Source of the DNA: Bog-532 sp963742875
GTDB taxonomy: Bacteria > Actinomycetota > Actinomycetes > Streptosporangiales > Streptosporangiaceae
Direction of reading: 5' to 3'
NCBI GenBank assembly: GCA_963742875.1
Contig: CAVUNO010000017.1
Span: 310,001-374,000 of the forward strand
Length of the DNA stretch: 64,000 bases
Below are positions 58,833 through 64,000 of this stretch, in pieces. The position numbers were made by a program, and so were the translations under genes. The notes below the pieces were generated by a model that searched no databases, was not told the origin of the DNA, and worked only from the letters and a program-made list of their open reading frames with translations. The first letter of the stretch is position 1, and every line of letters starts with the position of its first letter.

Positions 58833-59198
58833 GTGCATCTCCTGCCTGCCGAACGTCACGGCCAGCGCGTCATCGACGGCGAGCGCGTCTGCCAGGCCAT
58901 CGAGGCCATCGGCGACGCCACCGCGCTGCGGGCCCGCGCGGCGCAGTTCGCCCTGCTGTCCGATACCACCAGGCTGACCGTGCTCACCTGCATCAACGCG
59001 GCCGGCCCGATCAGCGTCTCCGACCTTGCGGCCGCCACCGGGATCACCGATACCACCGTCTCCCAGACTCTGCGGCATCTGCGCGCCAGCGGCACCGTCG
59101 CCGCCGAGCGCGACGGCCGGGTCGTCCGGTACCGCCTCATCGACAGCGCGATCACCGCGCTGCTCAGCCGCTCCCCCGGCCAGCCGCAGCTGGCCTGA
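58833..59198 (+). CDS. ArsR-family metal sensor (NmtR/KmtR-like)
   Basis: GTG 58833 (VHLLPAERHGQRVIDGE) gives 121 residues, a typical size; CAGACT ends 6 nt before it. ATG 58800 is the other option and lies within the dyad. The winged helix is ALLSDTTRLTVLTCINAAGP, ISVSDLAAATGITDTTVSQT, LRHLRASGTVAAERDGRVVR. His residues near the start (HLLPAERHG) and the C-terminal segment could bind Ni or Co as in NmtR. It faces the Co/Ni permease, so metal-dependent derepression is inferred. Confidence 0.85.
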   Translation: MHLLPAERHGQRVIDGERVCQAIEAIGDATALRARAAQFALLSDTTRLTVLTCINAAGPISVSDLAAATGITDTTVSQTLRHLRASGTVAAERDGRVVRYRLIDSAITALLSRSPGQPQLA

Positions 59199-59233
59199 CC
59201 GGCCGGCATCAAGATCGAAACGGGGACCAGCGC

Positions 59234-59766
59234 ATGCTCAAACGCACCCAGATGGACGGGAACCTGGCCAGGCAGGCCGAGCTAGCGCTCGAGCAACAAG
59301 GCGATTACGACTCGCTGTTCTACGAGGGCCGGTGGCATTCGAGCGGCCAGCTCGCCGGGCGCGCGGCCAGGTTCGCGACCGGGCTGGCCGACCTCGGCGT
59401 CCGTCCCGGTGACCGGCTGCTCGTGCTGATGGCCAACTGCCCGGAGGTCCTTATCACCTACACGGCGGCGTGGCGTGCCGGGGCGGTGGTGACGCCACTG
59501 CTCTTCCTGGTCACCGAGGACGAGCTGAGGAACGCGCTCGTCGATTCCGGCGCGGTCGGCATCGTCACCACAGCGGAGTTCCTGCCCAAGGTGGCCGTGC
59601 CCCTCAACGGCGCGCGCGGGGTCCGGTTCGTCGTAGTCCCGGATCTCGCGCCCGGCACCCCCGGCGCGGGGGTCCCCGTGCTCGACTTCGCCCAGGTCGC
59701 CGCAGGCGAGCCCGGGCGCATTGCCGACCGGTCGGGCACCGACCTGGCGGCCTTGCTCCCCCAGTC
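59234..59766 (+). pseudogene. N-terminal fragment of an AMP-binding acyl-CoA ligase
   Basis: ATG 59234 begins MLKRTQMDGNLARQAELALE and continues with ADLGVRPGDRLLVLMANCPE, AAWRAGAVVTPLLFLVTEDE and LVDSGAVGIVTTAEFLPKV, the N-terminal subdomain of ANL ligases. After about 175 codons (IADRSGTDLAALL), just before the ATP-loop motif YTSGTTG would come, the frame ends in unrelated sequence at TAG 59858. The remaining enzyme is lost at the junction with a P450 fragment. Confidence 0.78.
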
Positions 59767-59916
59767 CACGACTGGACCACCGATTTCGACCACACCGACC
59801 CCGCGTGGACCGCCGACCCGTACCCGATCTGGGATGACCTGCGCCAGCGCTGCCCCGTAGCTCACGCCCGTGCTCGCGATCAGGACACAGAGTGGACGAT
59901 CGTCGCCGTGTACTGA
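59767..59916 (+). pseudogene. N-terminal fragment of a cytochrome P450
   Basis: In another frame the sequence reads HDWTTDFDHTDPAWTADPYP, then IWDDLRQRCPVAH, the typical N-terminus of actinobacterial P450s. About 38 codons on, the frame runs antisense over the end of the surface-protein gene and stops. No heme-binding Cys region is present. Confidence 0.72.
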
Positions 59917-61697
59917 CCGACGATAGCGGTCGCCGGCACGTTCACGTCGATCATTGAATACCAGGTGGCGGACGTCGCGACGCCCACGCTGGTAGCGCTG
60001 ACGACGGGCTGCGGGTCGCCGGACAGATTCGTCTCGGGCGCGGTGCTGAAGGTAGCCGGCCCGGTGGTCGAGCCGCCGGTGATGTCGTAGTAGGCATCGC
60101 TGGCCGGGATGGTCTGCGGCGCCGTCCCGTTGCCTGTGGTGAACCCGGTGGCCGAGACGGTCGCGGTCCAGTCGGCGCCGAAGCCCCGGTTGTCGGTGAC
60201 CTGAACGGTGCCCAGGCTGGCGCTGGCGCTACCGCCCGGGACCGTGGAGCCCAGGTTGGCGCTGATGGGCCCGGTCATGGACAACGCGCCGGCGGTGCCC
60301 GGCGCGGCCGTGCTCGTGTTCGCGGTGGCGGTGATGGTGAGCGCCGGGATCAGGACGGGCACGCTGACCGAGCACCTGGGATCGGCGCCGCCCGCCGGGC
60401 AGTTCCTGCCTGCGGTCGCCGAGGTAACCGTACTGGCCAGCAGCTTGTCGCCGGTGTCGGGGTTGTTCACCGTCACCGAGAACGTGATCGTGGCCACCGC
60501 CCCCACGGCGAGGTTCCCGGTCCAGGCCAGGTTCGGGCTCGAGTACGTCACCGAGCCCGCGGTCGCGGTCGCGTTGGCGTTATAGCTCGCGTCATCGAGC
60601 ACCCCCGGCAGCCAATCGGTGAGCGCCGCGCCGGTGTAGGCGACCGTGCCCGAGTTCGTGACGGTGATGGTGTAGCTGACGGTCGCGCCGGGGGCCGTGG
60701 TGGTGGGGCTTGCGGTCACCGCCATGGTCAGGATCGAGACCGGGATGGTATTCGAGCACCGTGAGTCGGTGCTCCCGGCCGCGCAGTTGCTGCCCGTGCT
60801 GGTAGAGGTCACGGTGCTGACCAGGCTCTTGTCGCCGGTGTCAGGGTTGTTCACCGTGGCCGAGAAGGTGATCGTGGCGGTCGCCCCGAACGTTAGGCTT
60901 CCCGTCCAGGTCAGGTTGGGGCTGGTGTACGAGACGCTGCCCGCCGTCGCGGACGCGTCGCCGTTATAGGTGGCGTCGTCTATGACACCGGACAGCGAGT
61001 CGGTGAAGGTCGCCGCGCTGTAGGCGGCGGAGCCGGAATTGGTCACGGGGACCGTGTAATGCACGGTCCCCGCCGGGACGGCCGTACTCGTTCCCGCGCT
61101 GAGCGAGATCGTCAGCTGCGGGGTCGAGCAGGACTGGATGGTCCCCGCGAACGGGTTGTTCTGGACCTGGCCGCCGTTCGGGCTGCCGCCCAGGCCGCCT
61201 TGCGCGTAGGCCGCCGCGATGATGCCGCCGTTCAGGCCGTTCTGGTCGTCGTCGTTCACCGTGGCGCCGGGCGCGTCGATGGTCCCCGGGACCGTCGACG
61301 ACCCGCCGATCGTGACCTGCGTGGCCGTCGAGAAGTTCCACAGCATGTACGGCACGCCCGAGTTCTGGACGCCATTGAAGTTTCCCGGCGTCCAGGAAAA
61401 GTTGTTGGACACGCCGCTCGTGTTCACGTTGATAATCAGCGGCATGGTCGAGGTAGGTGAGTTATTGAACGTCAAGGTGCTGATGTTGGCCAGGTTGGCG
61501 GCCGAGATATTAAGGACATTCTGCGTGCCGGGGGTGAGCGTGACATTAGCGTTCGTGTTGGCGGAAAGGGGCAAACTCAGCGCCGTCCCGTTCGAGTTCG
61601 TGAGCACCAGCGAATTGGCACAGGTCGCCATGTCGGCGGACTGGCTGGCGAATGTGCTGAACGCGCCGGTGAAGTTGATGAGGTTCGGCTGGCTCAC
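59880..61697 (-). pseudogene. C-terminal part of an IS-split choice-of-anchor-A surface protein with DUF11-type repeats
   Basis: The frame reads from GTG 61697 (SQPNLINFTGAFSTFASQSA) to TGA 59880. It begins within the choice-of-anchor A domain (STVPGTIDAPGATVNDDDQN, AQGGLGGSPNGGQVQNNPFA). Two repeats of about 120 residues of the DUF11/CARDB kind follow: VHYTVPVTNSGSAAYSAATF and VSYTITVTNSGTVAYTGAAL, each with VNNPDTGDK. A last beta-domain ends TATIVHSVS. The N-terminal part lies on the other side of the IS element (63526 on). Such proteins are secreted adhesins or stalk proteins. Without the N-terminus this half has no signal peptide. Confidence 0.82.
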
Positions 61698-61882
61698 TAG
61701 CCTCGATCGGTCAGGGTGCTCTGGGTGGGGTTACTGATTGTGCTGCTGCCCGATTTTAGGTGTGGTGTCTGTTTGCTGTCTGGGCGGCTGCAGTCTGTGC
61801 TGCCCGGTGTGCCCGGGTGCGCACCGGCTCCGACCGCGCCGGGATGGTTCTCCTTCCGTTCCGCGAGGTAGGTTGCTGCTGG

Positions 61883-63316
61883 TCAGGTGGGTGCGGGCAA
61901 GGCGCAGAGCCGCTGCCAGCAAGTCAGGAATGCCTCCTTCCACGGCCAGTCCGGGCTGATCTTGAGGATGCGCCGGCGGGCGTGGTGCACGAGCCGGGCA
62001 GGGAGGTGCCAGACTCGGTAGCGGAGCGTGTCCGGCTCGGCTTCCTTCAGGTCGGCGCAGTCGTGGAAGCCCAGCAGCCGGTTCCAGGCAGCGAGGTCAG
62101 CGGCGATGTTGGCGGCGAGGACCCAGCCGCAGTTGACCTGCCAGGTTTTCGAGGGCAGGTTCCGCAGGCCCATCGACTTGGCGGTGCGGACACCGTCTGT
62201 CTCGACGACGGCGTGCTCGCGGTGGATCACGTCGATGTACTGGGGGTGGTGGCTGCCGGGCACGCCGCTTATCCCGGCGTCCGGGATGTTCGTGCAGGTG
62301 ATCGAGTACTTCCAGCCGGTCTTCTTCTCGTAGTCCGTCAGGTTCCTCAGGTGCCGGCGGGACGGCTTGACCCGCCGGGCGATCCACCGCAGCCCGTCCG
62401 GCCAGTTCCCGGCCCTGGTCATCAGGCCGGTGATCTCGGCGACGTCCTTGTCCTGTTCGGCCGTGCCGTCCTGGCCGGTGCCGGGCTTCCACGCGCCGGC
62501 GGGGACTTTCCGGATGGCGTCCTCGTCGGCCGCGGTGATCATCCAGCCGCAGGTGAACAGCAGGATCCGGCGAGGGGAGGACATCGACAGCAGGTGCTTG
62601 ATGAGCTCATGGCTGGCCCCGGCCCCGTCGACGCGGATCAGGATTTTCGCCCGGAACCGGGCGGGGACCTGCCGGATGGCCGCGGCCAGCACCTCCTTGT
62701 GGTCGGTGAACGTGTTCGAGCCCGCGTTGCCGGGCCGCAGCAGCATGGCCAGGCACTCGCGCGTATTCGCAGCCCACGCCCCTAATGGATGGAAGCCGTA
62801 GCCTTTCTTCCAGGTCGGAGCCGCTCCCTCCTTGTCTGAGTACGCGGTGATCAGCGTCGCGTCCATGTCGATGACCAGCCAGCCCACCAGGGTCTTCCCG
62901 GCGATGACCAGCCACGGGAAGCCGGAAGGGGTGTCTTCTATCAGCTCCCACACGTGCGCGCGGATCCTCGCGCGGGCCTGCGCGACCCTCGCCAGCGTCC
63001 TTGTGCCGGCCAGGCCGAGGGCGCGCCGGACGGTGGAGCCGCTGGGCGCGGCACCCAGCACCGGCGCCAACTGGGCCAGCACCGCGATATCGCTCATGCT
63101 GGTGGCGCCCAGCGCGATCGCGACCGCCATCGACACGACCACCACACCCCGGCTGAGCTGCGGGAACGTCCCCGCCCGCGCCAGCGCCGCCTCCAGCGCG
63201 GCCGTCAGCCCGCACTGGTCGGCCAGCTTCCGCAGCAGCACGCCGCCGCAGTGCCCGGCCAGGCCGGCACCGTCATCAGTAACCTTCAGGCCGTGGTCCC
63301 AGCCGTTATGCTGCAT
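61883..63316 (-). CDS. IS1380-family DDE transposase
   Basis: The intact 477-residue protein has the IS1380 order: GHCGGVLLRKLADQCGLTAA, ISDIAVLAQLAPVLGA-like MSDIAVLAQLAPVLG, DMDATLITAYSDKEGAAPTW with the first catalytic Asp, KKGYGFHPLGAWAANT, ILIRVDGAGASHELIKHL (second Asp), and the C-terminal VNCGWVLAANIAADLAAWNR. Its start is followed on the upstream side by a 12-bp inverted repeat. No frameshift is seen, so the element may still be active. Confidence 0.9.
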   Translation of the reverse strand: MQHNGWDHGLKVTDDGAGLAGHCGGVLLRKLADQCGLTAALEAALARAGTFPQLSRGVVVVSMAVAIALGATSMSDIAVLAQLAPVLGAAPSGSTVRRALGLAGTRTLARVAQARARIRAHVWELIEDTPSGFPWLVIAGKTLVGWLVIDMDATLITAYSDKEGAAPTWKKGYGFHPLGAWAANTRECLAMLLRPGNAGSNTFTDHKEVLAAAIRQVPARFRAKILIRVDGAGASHELIKHLLSMSSPRRILLFTCGWMITAADEDAIRKVPAGAWKPGTGQDGTAEQDKDVAEITGLMTRAGNWPDGLRWIARRVKPSRRHLRNLTDYEKKTGWKYSITCTNIPDAGISGVPGSHHPQYIDVIHREHAVVETDGVRTAKSMGLRNLPSKTWQVNCGWVLAANIAADLAAWNRLLGFHDCADLKEAEPDTLRYRVWHLPARLVHHARRRILKISPDWPWKEAFLTCWQRLCALPAPT

Positions 63317-63393
63317 GGCGAAGAGCGCTCCAGTCCCGGGGATTGCAACGTGTGGTTACCGCGTAATCTCCCAGGACCAGGGCGCTCTTCGCC
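63317..63393 (-). promoter_or_regulatory. 12-bp inverted repeat before the transposase gene
   Basis: GGCGAAGAGCGC (63317-63328) and GCGCTCTTCGCC (63382-63393) are perfect complements 53 bp apart, the first directly abutting the ATG. It could hide the start site in read-through transcripts, as many IS elements do. Confidence 0.5.
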
Positions 63394-63525
63394 GCTGAAC
63401 CGGCTATCCCGCCCGCGCCGGTCCCGCACCCGTAAGGTGCGCCACCGCTTCAACCGCTACCAGCAACAAATCCGAGAAACCCCAGCTCACCGCTATGCAG
63501 AATTCGGTAACAGCCTGATTCAGGG

Positions 63526-64000
63526 CTAACGCTGAATGCCGGAGGCTAGGGATGGCGGCTGAACGGTCGCCAGGGCAACCTGCGGCTTTTGCCCGTAGGT
63601 GTCCCCGGTAGGGACGATGTGCGTCGGGTTCCTCCCGTTGCTGGGGATGAACGATCCGGTCATGTTGCCCACGTTGACGTCGGAGCTGGAGCCAACGCTG
63701 ACCGTCCCGCCCGAGTTGCTTCCCGACCAGTTGATGCTGCCGCCGACCAGCAGGCCCGTGGGCACGGAATCACCGGGCGCCGTGAAGGTTCCCGCCGTCT
63801 GGCTCGCCACGGTGAAGTTGCTGCCGACCGTGAGGTTGCGGCCCATCGCGACCGGCCCGGCAGTTGAGGTCGCGCCGAGGGCCGCGTTCCCCTGGACGAA
63901 CACGGCAAAGCCCCCGTTTCCGGTCGCCGGGTTGTAGGTGGCCGCGGCCGGCGCGAAGCCGCGGCTGGCCGCATGGGTGTGACGGGCGGCCAGTGGGCGG
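63526..64000 (-). pseudogene. N-terminal part of the IS-split choice-of-anchor-A surface protein, runs off the right edge
   Basis: The frame is open from the right window edge to TAG-like end at 63526. It reads ARHTHAASRGFAPAAATYNP, ATGNGGFAVFVQGNAALGAT, STAGPVAMGRNLTVGSNFTV, GLLVGGSINWSGSNSGGTVS and ends GQKPQVALATVQPPSLASGI. FAVFVQGNAAL and AMGRNLTVGSNFTV are hallmark text of the choice-of-anchor A domain. It continues in the half at 59880-61697 if the IS is removed. The signal peptide would lie outside the window. Confidence 0.82.

Larger units (their letters stand above)
61700..63530. mobile_element. IS1380-type insertion sequence (approximate ends)
   Basis: The element contains one transposase gene and interrupts a surface-protein gene on the same strand; the two halves of that gene mark the limits. 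CTAGCCTC occurs at the left limit (61698-61705) and its complement GAGGCTAG at the right (63545-63552). I could not fix the terminal inverted repeats or target duplication by eye. Confidence 0.75.

Overview
The window is high-GC DNA with many GTG starts, purine-rich Shine-Dalgarno sites mixed with apparently leaderless genes, F420-type luciferase-like and SARP/AfsR-type proteins, LytR-CpsA-Psr and DUF5995 proteins, and a B12-riboswitch-linked Co/Ni permease. Together these point to a soil-type actinomycete chromosome. No rRNA, tRNA, CRISPR array, prophage or replication origin was recognised. The gene content looks accessory and is unusually rich in broken genes: at least a dozen recognisable relics (transposases, FAD oxidase, malic enzyme, MFS permease, P450, acyl-CoA ligase, glyoxalase, SARP regulator) lie between intact genes.

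Layout. 1-10 kb: a SARP/AAA regulator cut by the left edge, divergent from a cupin; an FAD-oxidase pseudogene behind a second giant SARP-ATPase-TPR regulator; a 1014-residue membrane protein with a duplicated extracellular domain. 10-20 kb: lipoprotein, small membrane protein, amidohydrolase, beta-hydroxyacid dehydrogenase, SnoaL-like protein, a cyclic-nucleotide-binding/thioredoxin-reductase-like fusion divergent from a hotdog thioesterase, MazG-like, DUF4160-DUF2442 pair, DUF3024, LLM oxidoreductase. 20-26 kb: TnpB relic plus HTH gene, a dyad promoter with a 15-codon lysine-rich ORF and terminator, AcuC-type deacetylase, malic-enzyme relic, small unknown genes. 26-34 kb: PhaZ-like hydrolase behind a CRP-type site, D,D-carboxypeptidase, acyl-CoA dehydrogenase, secreted protein fused to an MFS relic, LCP protein, DUF5995. 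34-39 kb: LuxR-type ATPase regulator, cupin, translationally coupled 46-residue ORF, metallophosphoesterase. 40-44 kb: a compact three-gene operon of von Willebrand A protein, PP2C-like phosphatase and membrane kinase-like protein with a helix-hairpin-helix tail. This is the TerY-P (phosphorylation triad) architecture and the strongest candidate for a conflict or stress system here.

44-54 kb: secreted lectin-like protein, FIST sensor, zinc ribbon, RodZ-like HTH/discoidin protein, degenerate SARP regulator, ABM protein, cytoplasmic trypsin/PDZ protease divergent from an HxlR regulator, coiled-coil protein. 54-59 kb: Phd/VapC toxin-antitoxin pair with an extended toxin, glyoxalase relic, AraC and VOC genes, truncated KdpD/USP protein, Co/Ni permease under a cobalamin riboswitch, divergent ArsR metal sensor. 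59-64 kb: composite acyl-CoA-ligase/P450 relic and a choice-of-anchor-A/DUF11 surface-protein gene split by an IS1380-type element.

Themes. (1) Four large ATPase regulators each sit beside a small cupin, ABM or FAD enzyme gene. (2) Many starts lie 6-7 nt after a -10-like hexamer, so leaderless transcripts are likely. (3) Gene decay by internal deletion and fusion is frequent. Family names come from recognised motifs only; no database search was possible.
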